Source: Nocardioides jensenii JCM 1364 = NBRC 14755 (GTDB lineage Bacteria; Actinomycetota; Actinomycetes; Propionibacteriales; Nocardioidaceae). From it: a stretch of 64,000 nt of DNA. A program made the position numbers and the translations under genes. The notes below the pieces were generated by a model. That model saw only the letters and a program-made list of their open reading frames with translations. It was not told where the DNA came from and searched no databases. Below are positions 38,177 through 47,786 of this stretch, one piece after another (within the stretch, counting starts at the first letter, position 1; each line of letters starts with the position of its first letter). The DNA lies in NCBI RefSeq assembly GCF_001552535.1, contig NZ_BCRJ01000052.1, forward strand, positions 1 to 64,000. The letters run 5' to 3'.

Positions 38177-38839
38177 TCAGGCGTCAGTGGACTCGGCGGC
38201 CTCTTCGGCAACCGGGGCTTCCTCGGCGGCGTCGGAAGCCGGGGCTTCCTCGACTGCCGGGGATTCCTCAGCAGTGCTTTCGGCCGGGGCGGGAGCGCCG
38301 GCACCACCTGCGAGGATCGAGGGGTCCTGCTGTGCCTTGGCCTCGAGGGCGCCGGCGAGCCGCGCAGCCTGCGAGATCGGGGCGTTGAGCAGGTAGACGG
38401 CCTGGGAGAGCGAAGCGAGCATTGCGCCCGCCAGCTTGCCCATGAGGACCTCGCGCGACTCGAGATCGGCCAGCTTGGCGATCTCCTTCGCGTCGAGGAA
38501 GCCGCCGTCGAGCACGCCACCCTTGATGATCAGGGCGGGGTTTGCCTTGGCAAAGTCACGCAGACCCTTGGCCGCCTCGACGACGTCACCGCTGATGAAG
38601 GCGATGGCGGTCGGGCCGGCGAGGAGGTCGTCGAAGCCTTCGATGCCCGCCTCATTGGCGGCGATCTTGGCCAGCGTGTTCTTGACCACGGCGTAGTTGG
38701 CGTTCTCGCCGAGTGCGCGCCGCAATTCCTGCAGCTGAGCAACGGTGAGACCGCGGTAATCGGTCAGCACAGCACCAGCGGAGTTGTTGAACGAGTCAAC
38801 GACCTCCGCAACGGCTGCTGCCTTGTCTGGCCGCGCCAT
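38177..38839 (-). CDS. rplJ: Ribosomal protein uL10
   Basis: This 220-residue protein is the base of the ribosomal stalk. The N-terminal rRNA-binding domain starts [17 protein letters not shown] and contains [15 protein letters not shown] and [10 protein letters not shown]. The bL12-binding helix is near residues 140-175. The last 45 residues form an extra Ala/Glu/Pro-rich acidic tail (from about 175), longer than in most bacteria. AAGGAG precedes the ATG by 4 bases. The gene is preceded by a leader of about 190 bases with its own promoter. Confidence 0.98.
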   Translation of the reverse strand: MARPDKAAAVAEVVDSFNNSAGAVLTDYRGLTVAQLQELRRALGENANYAVVKNTLAKIAANEAGIEGFDDLLAGPTAIAFISGDVVEAAKGLRDFAKANPALIIKGGVLDGGFLDAKEIAKLADLESREVLMGKLAGAMLASLSQAVYLLNAPISQAARLAGALEAKAQQDPSILAGGAGAPAPAESTAEESPAVEEAPASDAAEEAPVAEEAAESTDA

Positions 38840-39028
38840 GGGTCTCCTTCCGAACTACGTCGAAGAGACCACCACACCCCCGTGAAATGTCGAACGCCCC
38901 GACACAGGGCCAGGGCGGGGAGATCCGGGGATCTTGCTCTGAACCTGCGCTGGCCGTCCGCTTCGCGGAACCTTCGGTCTGTGACCCAGTCTCCTGGGTT
39001 GTGGACCACCGGCGGTCTCTGGTTACGA
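38840..39028 (-). ncRNA. Candidate L10 leader (ribosomal protein autoregulatory RNA)
   Basis: The roughly 190-base untranslated leader of rplJ contains several hairpins on the minus strand. ACCCAG-GAGA-CTGGGT (38984-38999) is a 6-bp stem with a GNRA-like loop. TCCGC-GAA-GCGGA (38957-38969) follows, and a CCCCG/CGGGG stem lies closer to the start codon. In many bacteria the L10-L12 complex binds such a leader and represses rplJL. Position and structure fit; a covariance-model search was not possible here. Confidence 0.6.
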
Positions 39029-39034
39029 ACGGGG

Positions 39035-39064
39035 AGTCTACGCACCGACGTACGGCCCGGCCAA
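39035..39064 (-). promoter_or_regulatory. rplJ-rplL promoter
   Basis: On the minus strand TTGGCC (39059-39064) and TAGACT (39035-39040) are 18 bp apart. This predicts a start near 39028 and supports a long regulatory leader ahead of rplJ. Confidence 0.65.
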
Positions 39065-39090
39065 ATCGCGCGGCGGTCGAGCGCGGGGTG

Positions 39091-39903
39091 TCAGAGGCCG
39101 GCGCCCTGGGGAGCCTTGGTGGTGACCTGGTCGGCGGGCGGCGCTGCGATCTCGAGGTCCTGCCCGTAGTCGGAGTAGACCAGCGTGCTGGTCTGCTTGT
39201 GACCCTCGACGGTGAACGTCGAGATCGCCTGCACCGGCCGGTTCTCGTTGTCGACCCACAGGTCCAGCTGCACCGGCTGGGTGCCGTTCTGCTCGCCGTT
39301 CTCGTCGGCAGTCTCGGCGTCCACTCCGATCTTGTAGTGGACAGCGTTGCCGGACTCGACCTTCTCGACGCCGATCACCTCGAAGGACCTCGGATCCTTG
39401 ATGCCCGAGAGGAACTGCTCCGGGTCGGCGAAGACCAGGAGGTCCTCGATCGCGGGAGACGTGGGCACCTTCCACCAGGGCGTGGGCGCCGCGGTGAGTC
39501 CGTGGACGTAGAACCGTCCACCGACGTAGACCCCGATCACGGGGCCCTTGGTGGACTGGATCTGGATACGGATCGCCGGGTCGCCGTTGGCGTCGACGAC
39601 GTCCTGGGTCGAGGCCGGCGAGGCCTTGCCGTCGATCTCGGAGACGGAGACGACGCGCCAACTGCCGGCCGCCTTCTGGGCCGCCGTGACGGTGGCGAAG
39701 AACGCGTCGGAGGGGATGGTGACGAAGCCGCCGGCCAGCTCCTGGGACTCGGTCACGTCGCTGCTCCGGTCGCCGTCGTCGGCGTTGTCGTCGGCGTCGT
39801 CGCGGTTGTGACCGCTGACGATCAGCAGGAGCATGACGCCCACGACGAGGACCGCGGCGGCTCCTGCCTGGAGGGCCGAGGAGCGGGAGAGCTGGCGAGA
39901 CAT
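39091..39903 (-). CDS. LppX/LprAFG-like exported protein without lipobox
   Basis: This 270-residue protein has an N-terminal membrane segment (AGAAAVLVVGVMLLLIVSG, about residues 13-31), an acidic linker and an LppX-type domain. Landmarks shared with its neighbour are WWKVPTS ... ADPEQFLSGIKDPRSFEVIG, VHYKIGVDAETA, LWVDNENRPVQ and STLVYSDYGQDLEIAAPPAD. No lipobox Cys is present, so it is membrane-anchored by the helix. Known LppX/LprG proteins bind lipids for transport across the envelope. ATG at 39903 follows a TACTCT -10-like box by 7 bases, suggesting a leaderless mRNA. Confidence 0.8.
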   Translation of the reverse strand: MSRQLSRSSALQAGAAAVLVVGVMLLLIVSGHNRDDADDNADDGDRSSDVTESQELAGGFVTIPSDAFFATVTAAQKAAGSWRVVSVSEIDGKASPASTQDVVDANGDPAIRIQIQSTKGPVIGVYVGGRFYVHGLTAAPTPWWKVPTSPAIEDLLVFADPEQFLSGIKDPRSFEVIGVEKVESGNAVHYKIGVDAETADENGEQNGTQPVQLDLWVDNENRPVQAISTFTVEGHKQTSTLVYSDYGQDLEIAAPPADQVTTKAPQGAGL

Positions 39904-39917
39904 GACCGCCAGAGTAC

Positions 39918-39952
39918 GTCTCCCCTCCCCGTCGACGACGGGGAGGGGAGAC
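39918..39952 (-). terminator. 16-bp perfect hairpin after LppX-like lipoprotein gene
   Basis: GTCTCCCCTCCCCGTC pairs perfectly with GACGGGGAGGGGAGAC around a GAC loop. It lies 37 bases beyond the stop of the lipoprotein gene (39990) and just upstream of the next LppX-like gene, so the two paralogues are probably transcribed separately. No T-run follows. Confidence 0.75.
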
Positions 39953-39989
39953 GGATGCTGCGGCGAGTGCCGGCCGGAGCCGGCAGGAC

Positions 39990-40844
39990 TCAACGGCTGA
40001 CGGTGTCCGCGGCCGGCGGAGCCTCGATGTTCACATCGGTGCCGTAGTCGGTGTAGAGCACGTCGGTGGTGCTGGACTGGCCACTGACCTCGATCTCCTG
40101 GTGCATCTTCACCGGGCGGTTCTCGGCGTCGACCCACATGTCGAAGGTCAGCTCCGGCGGGAGGGCGCTGGCGATCTCGGGCAGGTTGAGGTTCTTCGCG
40201 TACGTCGCCGAGTCGAGCGTGATCTGGTAGTGGTTGGCCCCGACCCCGTCGACGTCCTCGGCCCCGATCAGCTTGAACTCCTTGGGGTCGTCGAGCAGCT
40301 TGATCGCGTTCTCCGGGTCGGCCAGGCTCAGCAGCGACGAGAGCGGGTTGTTCGCGCCGCTCGAGTCCTTGGTGTCGATCTTGAGCCACTTGCCCTCAGG
40401 GGCACCGAGTCCGGCGCCCTTCATGTAGACCACGCCGTCCACCAGGATCGTCTCGATCTGCTGGGCCGAGCTCGGGTCGCTGCTCGCACGGGAGGAGAGC
40501 TTGCCGTCCTCGTAGCTGGCCTCCATGTTCATCACCACGCTCTGGCCGGCAACGGTGCTCGTGGTGGTGCCCTTGTAGGAACCGGCCTCGATCTGCGCCT
40601 CGATCACGGTCTGGTAGAAATTGTCCTTCTCCAAGGGGGCGATGTCGCCGTCACCGCTGTCGCCGGACTCGGAGACCGCGGGGTCGCCGCCGTCGCCGTC
40701 GTCGCCGGAGTCAGGGTTGGAGGTCTCGCTGCTGTCCTGCTTGGAGTCGTTCTTGTCCTTGTCGCTGTCGTCGGAGCAGCCGGCGAAGAACAGGGTGGAG
40801 GCCAGGGCCACGGCGATCGCGGCGCGGGGCATCTTGATGGACAT
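39990..40844 (-). CDS. LppX/LprAFG-like lipoprotein
   Basis: This 284-residue lipoprotein has the signal peptide MSIKMPRAAIAVALASTLFF with lipobox FFAGC (Cys23) and a long Asp/Ser-rich linker (about residues 24-68). The LppX_LprAFG domain follows (FYQTVIEAQIEAGSYKGTTT, VDGVVYMKGAG, WLKIDTKD, LLDDPKEFKLIG, FDMWVDAENRPVKMHQEI, VLYTDYGTDVNIEAPP). Homologues carry or bind lipids at the outer face of the membrane. It lies between rplA and its paralogue, a location where other actinobacteria also carry lipoproteins. Confidence 0.88.
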   Translation of the reverse strand: MSIKMPRAAIAVALASTLFFAGCSDDSDKDKNDSKQDSSETSNPDSGDDGDGGDPAVSESGDSGDGDIAPLEKDNFYQTVIEAQIEAGSYKGTTTSTVAGQSVVMNMEASYEDGKLSSRASSDPSSAQQIETILVDGVVYMKGAGLGAPEGKWLKIDTKDSSGANNPLSSLLSLADPENAIKLLDDPKEFKLIGAEDVDGVGANHYQITLDSATYAKNLNLPEIASALPPELTFDMWVDAENRPVKMHQEIEVSGQSSTTDVLYTDYGTDVNIEAPPAADTVSR

Positions 40845-40936
40845 TGGTGAGTCTCCTCGTGGTTTGTGGATTCGCGCAGGCAACCTACCCGGGAGCCTCC
40901 GGGCCAAACCCGCCCGCGCCACTGCCCGACAAAGAA

Positions 40937-40972
40937 ACCGGCCGGTCACCCCGCGTGGGGTGACCGGCCGGT
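40937..40972 (-). terminator. rplK-rplA terminator
   Basis: ACCGGCCGGTCACCCC pairs perfectly with GGGGTGACCGGCCGGT around GCGT, giving a 16-bp stem. On the minus strand it follows the rplA stop by 25 bases and is trailed by TTTCTTTGTC, a usable T-rich tail. Confidence 0.9.
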
Positions 40973-40997
40973 GTGGCGTCGTACGACGACCGCAGGC

Positions 40998-41717
40998 TCA
41001 GGCCTGGGCGTCGTCCTCGAGCGCAACATTCTTGGTGCGGTTCGGGTCGACCTGGACACCAGGGCCCATGGTCGTGGAGACGACGACCTTGGAGATGTAG
41101 CGGCCCTTGGAGCTGGCCGGCTTGAGACGCAGCACCTCGTCGAGCGCCGCGGCGTAGTTCTCGGCGAGCTGGGCTTCGCTGAACGAGGCCTTGCCGATGA
41201 TGAAGTGCAGGTTGGCGTGACGGTCCACGCGGAACTCGATCTTGCCGCCCTTGATGTCGGTGACGGCCTTGGCCACGTCGGGGGTGACCGTGCCGGTCTT
41301 CGGGTTCGGCATGAGGCCGCGGGGGCCGAGCACGCGGCCGAGGCGACCGACCTTGCCCATCATGTCGGGGGTCGCGACGACGGCGTCGAAGTCGGTCCAG
41401 CCGCCGTTGACCTTCTCGATCAGCTCGTCGCCACCGACGATGTCGGCACCGGCCTCGCGAGCGGCCTCGGCCTTGTCACCGTTGGCGAAGACGAGAACCT
41501 TGGCGGTCTTGCCGGTGCCGTGGGGCAGGTTGACGGTGCCGCGCACCATCTGGTCGGCCTTGCGGGGGTCGACGCCGAGGCGCATGACGACGTCAACGGT
41601 CTCGTCGAACTTCTTCTTGCTGCTGCTCTTGGCGATCTTGATCGCGGCCAGCGGGGCGTAGAGCTCGTCCTGGTCGAACGTGTCTGCCGCCGCACGGTAG
41701 GTCTTGCTGCGCTGCAT
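40998..41717 (-). CDS. rplA: Ribosomal protein uL1
   Basis: This 239-residue protein binds the mobile L1 stalk of 23S rRNA and, in many bacteria, its own mRNA. It starts [20 protein letters not shown] and contains [20 protein letters not shown] and [19 protein letters not shown], the family signature. ATG at 41717 is used; upstream codons in the frame are not conserved. It follows rplK by 90 bp and ends before a strong terminator. Confidence 0.98.
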   Translation of the reverse strand: MQRSKTYRAAADTFDQDELYAPLAAIKIAKSSSKKKFDETVDVVMRLGVDPRKADQMVRGTVNLPHGTGKTAKVLVFANGDKAEAAREAGADIVGGDELIEKVNGGWTDFDAVVATPDMMGKVGRLGRVLGPRGLMPNPKTGTVTPDVAKAVTDIKGGKIEFRVDRHANLHFIIGKASFSEAQLAENYAAALDEVLRLKPASSKGRYISKVVVSTTMGPGVQVDPNRTKNVALEDDAQA

Positions 41718-41807
41718 GGTGTTCTCGTTTCTTCGAAAGAGTGTGTGGTGCACGGGCCAGCGCGGCCCTGCCACGGGGTACTCGAGTCTGGGAGCCAGAC
41801 CCTCGGA

Positions 41808-42236
41808 TCAGGCGGTCTCGACGCCCATCGAACGTGCGGTGCCCTCGACGATCTTCATCGCGGCATCGATGTCGTTGGCGTTCAGGTCGGGCAGCTTGGT
41901 CTGCGCGATCTCACGCACCTGGTCCTTGGTCAGCTTGCCGACCTTCTCCTTGTGCGGGACGCCCGAGCCCTTCTTGACGCCGGCGGCCTTCTTGATCAGC
42001 TCGGCGGCCGGCGGAGTCTTGGTGATGAAGGTGAAGGAACGGTCCTCGAAGATGGTGATCTCGACGGGGATGACGTTGCCACGCATCGACTCGGTCTGCG
42101 CGTTGTAGGCCTTGCAGAAGTCCATGATGTTCACACCGTGCGGACCGAGAGCGGTACCGACCGGCGGGGCCGGAGTTGCTGCGCCTGCCTGCAGCTGCAC
42201 CTTGACCAGGGCAGCGATCTTCTTCTTGGGGGGCAT
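41808..42236 (-). CDS. rplK: Ribosomal protein uL11
   Basis: This 142-residue protein binds the GTPase-associated centre of 23S r[21 protein letters not shown] opens the N-terminal domain, with [22 protein letters not shown], and the C-terminal RNA-binding domain ends [20 protein letters not shown]. It is the standard partner of rplA. It is preceded by a 240-bp region with structured elements instead of directly by nusG. Confidence 0.98.
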   Translation of the reverse strand: MPPKKKIAALVKVQLQAGAATPAPPVGTALGPHGVNIMDFCKAYNAQTESMRGNVIPVEITIFEDRSFTFITKTPPAAELIKKAAGVKKGSGVPHKEKVGKLTKDQVREIAQTKLPDLNANDIDAAMKIVEGTARSMGVETA

Positions 42237-42476
42237 GTCTTCTCTTTCTTCGTGTGGTCATGACGGGGATCGAACCCCTGCCACTTCTTACGTGGTGCCT
42301 GTGTGCCGGCCGACGTACGGGCCGAGGCATCCGGACCATTGTGCTCCGGATGCCTTGCGCTTGTGAAATCGCCGGGGCGCGCCGTGCGCTCCACCGGGTC
42401 TCGACCCGCAGTGCCGGCTTCGTTCCTCAGCCGGCCGCTCGCTCGACCTCAGCGCGGTTCTGACCGGCTCCGCCGG
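42237..42476 (-). promoter_or_regulatory. Structured nusG-rplK intergenic region with tRNA-like pieces
   Basis: On the minus strand this 240-bp gap holds an 11-bp perfect hairpin AGGCATCCGGA/TCCGGATGCCT with a 9-base loop (42325-42355). It also holds a tRNA-like T-arm (GGGGTTCGATCCCC, 42265-42278) and, just 5' of it, a 4-bp stem with a 7-base loop, CCAC-GTAAGAA-GTGG (42281-42295). The acceptor stem has no 5' partner, so no tRNA gene is called. The hairpin could end nusG mRNA or serve as a control site for L11-L1 synthesis. Confidence 0.4.
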
Positions 42477-43382
42477 TCAGACGCGCTGGATCTGGCTGAA
42501 GGACAGCTCGACGGGCGTCTCGCGACCGAAGATCTCGACCAGGGCCTTGACCCGCTGCGACTCGGCGTTGATCTCGGTGATCGTGGCGTGCAGCGTGGCG
42601 AACGGACCGTCGACGACCATGACCGAGTCACTGACGTCGAAGTCGGCAACCTCGACCGGCTTGCGCGAAGCTCCCGCGCCACCGGACTTCTGGGCACCCG
42701 AGCCGGACTCGCCTGCGGCGGCCTCGGCCTCGGCGGCCGCGACCACGGCCGGGGCCAGCATGCTCTCGACCTCGGACATGCTCAGCGGCACCGGCTGGTG
42801 GCTGTGGCCCACGAAGCCGGTCACCGACGGCGTGTGGCGCACGGTCGACCAGGACTCGTCGGTCAGGTCCATGCGGACCAGGACGTAGCCGGGCAGGACG
42901 GTGCGCTTGACGAGCTTGCGCTGACCGTTCTTGATCTCGGCGACCTCTTCGATGGGGACCACGATCTCGTGGATGTAGTCCTCCATGTTGAGGGAGATGA
43001 TGCGGTTCTCGAGGTTCGCCTTCACCCGGTTCTCCATGCCGGAGTAGGTGTGGACGACGTACCAGTCGCCGGGCTTGGCCCACAGCGCGCGGCGGAACTC
43101 CTCGAGCGGGTCCTCGTCCTCAGCGTCAGCGTCAGCGTCGACCTCGGTCTCGGCTACGTCGTCGGCCGGAGCCTCGTCGGCTTCATCGACCTCGGGCTCA
43201 TCGACCTCGGGCTGCGCGTCGTCGGCCTGAGCCTCGTCGGCCTGAGCCTCGTCGACCTGCTCCTCGTCGGGCTGGGGGGCCGTCTCCGTCGACTCCGCGG
43301 GGTCGCAAAGGATCTCGACCTGCTCACCGGTCTCGTCGACCGATGCTTCGTCGTACTGCTCCGACACGTGATGCTCCGTCAT
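42477..43382 (-). CDS. nusG: Transcription termination/antitermination factor NusG
   Basis: This 301-residue protein has an acidic Asp/Glu/Ala-rich N-terminal extension of about 95 residues not present in E. coli NusG. The NGN domain follows ([20 protein letters not shown] ... [29 protein letters not shown]). An Ala/Gly/Ser-rich insertion comes next (about 210-240), then the KOW domain ([20 protein letters not shown]). It binds RNA polymerase and ribosomal S10/Rho. A 9-bp hairpin, CTGACCGGC/GCCGGTCAG (42460-42480), spans the stop codon. The gene follows secE with about 60 bp between. Confidence 0.97.
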   Translation of the reverse strand: MTEHHVSEQYDEASVDETGEQVEILCDPAESTETAPQPDEEQVDEAQADEAQADDAQPEVDEPEVDEADEAPADDVAETEVDADADAEDEDPLEEFRRALWAKPGDWYVVHTYSGMENRVKANLENRIISLNMEDYIHEIVVPIEEVAEIKNGQRKLVKRTVLPGYVLVRMDLTDESWSTVRHTPSVTGFVGHSHQPVPLSMSEVESMLAPAVVAAAEAEAAAGESGSGAQKSGGAGASRKPVEVADFDVSDSVMVVDGPFATLHATITEINAESQRVKALVEIFGRETPVELSFSQIQRV

Positions 43383-43445
43383 TTCGTAGTGCGTGGTGCC
43401 TGCCGAGCGGTGCCCGATCCAGTCAGGGCGAACCGCGGGGCGGAC

Positions 43446-43688
43446 CTACTGTTTGGTGTTGGTCGCGAAGATCTCGAAGACGAGCTTGCCGAAGCCGAGA
43501 TCCAGCAGTGACACCAGCGTCATCAGGACGATCACGAACACCATGACCACCAGGAAGTAGGTGATCAGCTGTTCCTGGGTCGGCCAGACCACCTTGCGCA
43601 GCTCGGCGATGGCCTGACGCAGGAAGGTGATCGGTCCGGTGCGCTCTTGCTCATCGCCCGAGCCGCGAACCGCGTCGCTCTCCGCCAC
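43446..43688 (-). CDS. secE: Preprotein translocase subunit SecE
   Basis: This 80-residue protein has an N-terminal acidic stretch, the amphipathic helix FLRQAIAELRKVVWPTQEQL and one membrane helix (ITYFLVVMVFVIVLMTLVSLL), the minimal SecE of the SecYEG channel. The frame is open into the tRNA-Trp gene, so an internal start is needed. GTG at 43688 (MAESDAVRG) has AAGG 8 bases upstream and is preferred to GTG at 43697. It lies between tRNA-Trp and nusG, the classical arrangement. Confidence 0.95.
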   Translation of the reverse strand: MAESDAVRGSGDEQERTGPITFLRQAIAELRKVVWPTQEQLITYFLVVMVFVIVLMTLVSLLDLGFGKLVFEIFATNTKQ

Positions 43689-43733
43689 GTCCTCCACCTT
43701 CCGTTGCTTGCCTGTTGACCTCTGATGATGTTG

Positions 43734-43806
43734 CAGGGCACGAGGGACTTGAACCCCCAACCTTCGGTTTTGGAGACCGATGCTCTGCCAGTTGAGCTAG
43801 TGCCCT
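43734..43806 (-). tRNA. trnW: tRNA-Trp (CCA)
   Basis: The cloverleaf folds fully on the minus strand. Acceptor AGGGCAC/GTGCCCT, D-arm GCTC...GAGC, anticodon stem TCGGT/ACCGA with loop CTCCAAA giving anticodon CCA, and T-loop TTCAAGT. Discriminator G. CCA is not encoded. It lies just upstream of secE. Confidence 0.97.
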
Positions 43807-43988
43807 CCGGTGGCCCGAGCCGTCGCCGCACCCGATCCGGGGCATGGCTGAGCATGGGTGGGATCCACCAAAACGGGAGTCTACGTGGAACACCAAGGTG
43901 GCGTCCAAACCGACCGACTCCGCGCGTCGACCGACCACCTTGTGGGTGGCCCGCGTCGACCGCACGCCACCCATGAAAACATGGACCC

Positions 43989-45281
43989 ATGACCGAGGCG
44001 AACCAGACCGTCCAGCCACTCGCGGAGCGCTCCGCCGACCAGCTCGCCGCATTCCTCGCGGAACAGCGCGCGGCGTACGACGCCCTCAAGGCCGGCGGCC
44101 TGAAGCTCGACCTCACCCGCGGCAAGCCCGCACCCGCTCAGCTCGACCTGTCCGACGGGTTGCTCTCACTGCCCGACGGGGTGAAGGACGCCGACGGCGT
44201 CGACACCCGCAACTACGGCGGCCTGGCCGGCATCTCCGAGCTGCGCGCCATGTTTGCCGACCTGCTGTGGGTCGAGCCCGCGCAGGTCGTTGCCGGCGGC
44301 AACTCCAGCCTGGTGATGATGCGCGAGGTGCTCACCGACCTGTGGCTCAAGGGCGGTGTCGACAGCGAGCGCCCGTGGGGACAGGAGGAGAAGGTCACCT
44401 TCATCTGCCCCGTCCCCGGCTACGACCGTCACTTCACCCTGCTCGACTGGTTCGGCATCGAGACCGTCACCGTGCCGATGAACGAGGACGGCCCGGACGC
44501 CGAGGCCGTGGCGGCGCTGGTCGCCGACGATCCCAGCATCAAGGGCATGTGGATCGTGCCGACCTATGCCAACCCGAGCGGCTCGATCGCCAGCCAGGAG
44601 GTCGCGGCCCGCCTGGCGTCGATGCCGACCGCGGCACCGGACTTCAAGATCTTCTGGGACAACGCCTACGCGTTCCACCACCTGACCGAGGACGAGGCCA
44701 AGAGCGCCGACATCCTCACCCTGGCCAGCGCGGCGGGCAACCCGCACCGCCCGATCATGTTCGCCTCGACCTCGAAGATCACCTTCGCCGGCGCCGGCGT
44801 CGCCTTCCTGGCCGGCTCGGTCGAGACCGTGAAGTGGTACACCACCCACCTCGGCAAGGGTGCGATCGGTCCCGACAAGCTCAACCAGCTGCGGCACGCG
44901 CAGTTCTTCGGCTCACCCCAGGGCGTGCGCGACCACATGGCCAAGCACCGCGCGATCATCGCCCCGAAGTTCGCGGAGGTCGAGCAGGTGCTCTCCGAGC
45001 GCCTGGGCGGCCTGGGGGTGGCCACCTGGACCAAGCCCGCAGGCGGCTACTTCGTCAACCTCGACGTCATGGACGGCACCGCGTCCCGGGTGATCGCCCT
45101 GGCCAAGGAGGCCGGCATCGCGCTGACTCCCGCCGGCTCCTCCTTCCCGCACGGCGACGACCCACGCAACCGCAACATCCGCCTGGCGCCGACGTTCCCG
45201 GAGCTGGCCGACGTCGCCGCGGCGATGGATGGTGTGGCCACCTGCGCCCTGCTCGCAGCCGCGGAGAAACTCGCCGGCTGA
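43989..45281 (+). CDS. Aspartate aminotransferase-like PLP enzyme
   Basis: This 430-residue fold-type I aminotransferase belongs to the divergent PF12897-like (type Ic) subgroup. LTRGKPAPAQLDLSDGLLSL near the N-terminus, YGGLAGISELRAMFADLL and PVPGYDRHFTLLDWFGIE are characteristic. The segment WDNAYAFHHL has the PLP-contacting Asp and Tyr, and the Schiff-base lysine is in FASTSKITFAGAGVAFL (about residue 260). It probably transfers the amino group of aspartate to 2-oxoglutarate. It diverges from tRNA-Trp/secE and is followed by add. Confidence 0.9.
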   Translation: MTEANQTVQPLAERSADQLAAFLAEQRAAYDALKAGGLKLDLTRGKPAPAQLDLSDGLLSLPDGVKDADGVDTRNYGGLAGISELRAMFADLLWVEPAQVVAGGNSSLVMMREVLTDLWLKGGVDSERPWGQEEKVTFICPVPGYDRHFTLLDWFGIETVTVPMNEDGPDAEAVAALVADDPSIKGMWIVPTYANPSGSIASQEVAARLASMPTAAPDFKIFWDNAYAFHHLTEDEAKSADILTLASAAGNPHRPIMFASTSKITFAGAGVAFLAGSVETVKWYTTHLGKGAIGPDKLNQLRHAQFFGSPQGVRDHMAKHRAIIAPKFAEVEQVLSERLGGLGVATWTKPAGGYFVNLDVMDGTASRVIALAKEAGIALTPAGSSFPHGDDPRNRNIRLAPTFPELADVAAAMDGVATCALLAAAEKLAG

Positions 45282-45327
45282 CGCGCTGCCGCACGGCCGG
45301 GACTCGGGTGCCCGGTAGTGTCCCGGC

Positions 45328-46371
45328 ATGGGTGACCCGAGGCGCGACCTGACCAGCCTGCCCAAGGCACACCTTCACCTGCACTTCACCGGATCGATGC
45401 GGCACGCCACGCTTCTCGAGCTCGCCGCACGCGACGGCGTCGTACTCCCCGACTCGCTGGTCGAGGAGTGGCCACCGCAACTGTCCGCGGCCGACGAGAA
45501 GGGCTGGTTCCGCTTCCAGCGGCTCTACGACGTGGCGCGGTCGGTGCTGCGCACGCCCGACGACGTACGACGACTGGTGCGCGAGGCCGCCGAGGACGAC
45601 GTCCGCGACGGTGGCCGCTGGTTGGAGATCCAGGTCGATCCCAGCGGGTACGCCGCGAAGTTCGGTGGCATCACCGCGTTCACCGACCTCGTGCTCGACT
45701 GCGTCCGCGACGCGTCCGAGCGCACCGGGTTGGGCATCGCCGTCGTGATCGCGGCCAACCGCACCCGGCACCCGCTCGACGCCCGCGCCCTGGCCCGGCT
45801 CGCGGCGCAGTACGCCGAGCGCGGGGTGGTCGGCTTCGGGCTCTCCAACGACGAACGCCGGGGCACCACCGCAGACTTCGCGCCGGCCTTCGCCATAGCC
45901 GAGCGGGCCGGACTCCTGCTGGCCCCGCACGGCGGCGAGCTGCGCGGGCCCGACAGCATCAGGCTCTGCCTCGACCACCTGCACGCGGACCGGCTCGGCC
46001 ACGGGGTGCGGGTCGGGGAGGACCCGGCGTTGCTCGATCGCGTGGTGCAGCAGGGCATCGCCCTCGAGGTGTGCCCGGTCTCCAACGTCGCGCTCGGCGT
46101 CTACTCCGACCTCACCTCGGTGCCGCTCCCCCAGCTGATGGACGCGGGGGCCACCGTCGCTCTGGGGGCCGACGACCCGCTGCTGTTCGGCTCCCAGCTC
46201 GAGGGCCAGTACGCCACGATGCGCGCCGCCCACGACCTGACCGATGCCCGGTTGGCCGAGCTGGCGCGGATGTCGTTCCGGGCCTCACGGGCTCCCTCCG
46301 ACGTGGTCGATCGAGGCCTGGCGGACATCGACCGATGGCTGCGGGCAGATCCTGCCACCGTTGAGGCATGA
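45328..46371 (+). CDS. add: Adenosine deaminase
   Basis: This 347-residue metal-dependent amidohydrolase has the HLHLHFTGSM metal-binding motif (about residues 15-24). HGGE, a HGVRVGEDPALLD segment with a zinc-ligand His, VSNVALG and the LGADDPLLFGSQL motif with the catalytic Asp pair follow. It would convert adenosine to inosine in purine salvage. A related adenine or other purine deaminase cannot be fully excluded. It overlaps the following DUF4190-like gene by 4 bp. Confidence 0.88.
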   Translation: MGDPRRDLTSLPKAHLHLHFTGSMRHATLLELAARDGVVLPDSLVEEWPPQLSAADEKGWFRFQRLYDVARSVLRTPDDVRRLVREAAEDDVRDGGRWLEIQVDPSGYAAKFGGITAFTDLVLDCVRDASERTGLGIAVVIAANRTRHPLDARALARLAAQYAERGVVGFGLSNDERRGTTADFAPAFAIAERAGLLLAPHGGELRGPDSIRLCLDHLHADRLGHGVRVGEDPALLDRVVQQGIALEVCPVSNVALGVYSDLTSVPLPQLMDAGATVALGADDPLLFGSQLEGQYATMRAAHDLTDARLAELARMSFRASRAPSDVVDRGLADIDRWLRADPATVEA

Positions 46372-46736
46372 GCACCTCCGACCACCAGCCCACTCCTCCA
46401 GGCCAGCGCCCGCCCGTGCCACCTCAGGGCAGTGGGTGGGGGTGGCCCGCGATGCCGATCCCGCCGCCGCAGCATCCCGGCGCCGCGGGCGCTCTGACGT
46501 TGGGACTGGTCGCCGTCATCGGGGCGGTCTTCTGCGTGGTGCCGATCCTGCTCTCCCCCGTGGCGTGGATCCGGGGCCGGGCCGTCCTGAAGGAGATCGA
46601 CGCGAACCCGCAGCGCTGGAGCGGGCGCGACCTCGCCAACACCGGCTACATCCTCGGCATCGTCGGTACGGCGTTGCTGGCGCTCGGCGTCATCGGCGTC
46701 GGCGGGGTGATCGCCCTCTTCCTGGCCACCGAGTGA
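46368..46736 (+). CDS. DUF4190-like small membrane protein
   Basis: This 122-residue protein has a Pro/Gln-rich cytoplasmic N-terminus (about residues 1-40) and two membrane helices (about 45-70 and 95-118). The segment between them reads SPVAWIRGRAVLKEIDANPQ, which matches DUF4190 proteins common in actinobacteria. Function is unknown. It overlaps the add stop (ATGA) and converges with murB 9 bases away. Confidence 0.8.
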   Translation: MSTSDHQPTPPGQRPPVPPQGSGWGWPAMPIPPPQHPGAAGALTLGLVAVIGAVFCVVPILLSPVAWIRGRAVLKEIDANPQRWSGRDLANTGYILGIVGTALLALGVIGVGGVIALFLATE

Positions 46737-46745
46737 AGGGGCGGC

Positions 46746-47778
<1,033 letters not shown>

Positions 47779-47786
<8 letters not shown>

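Noticed and set aside
42249..42300. A tRNA gene upstream of rplK
   Set aside because: A T-arm and a possible anticodon arm are visible, but there is no matching 5' acceptor strand or D-arm, so only a tRNA-like remnant or mimic is claimed.
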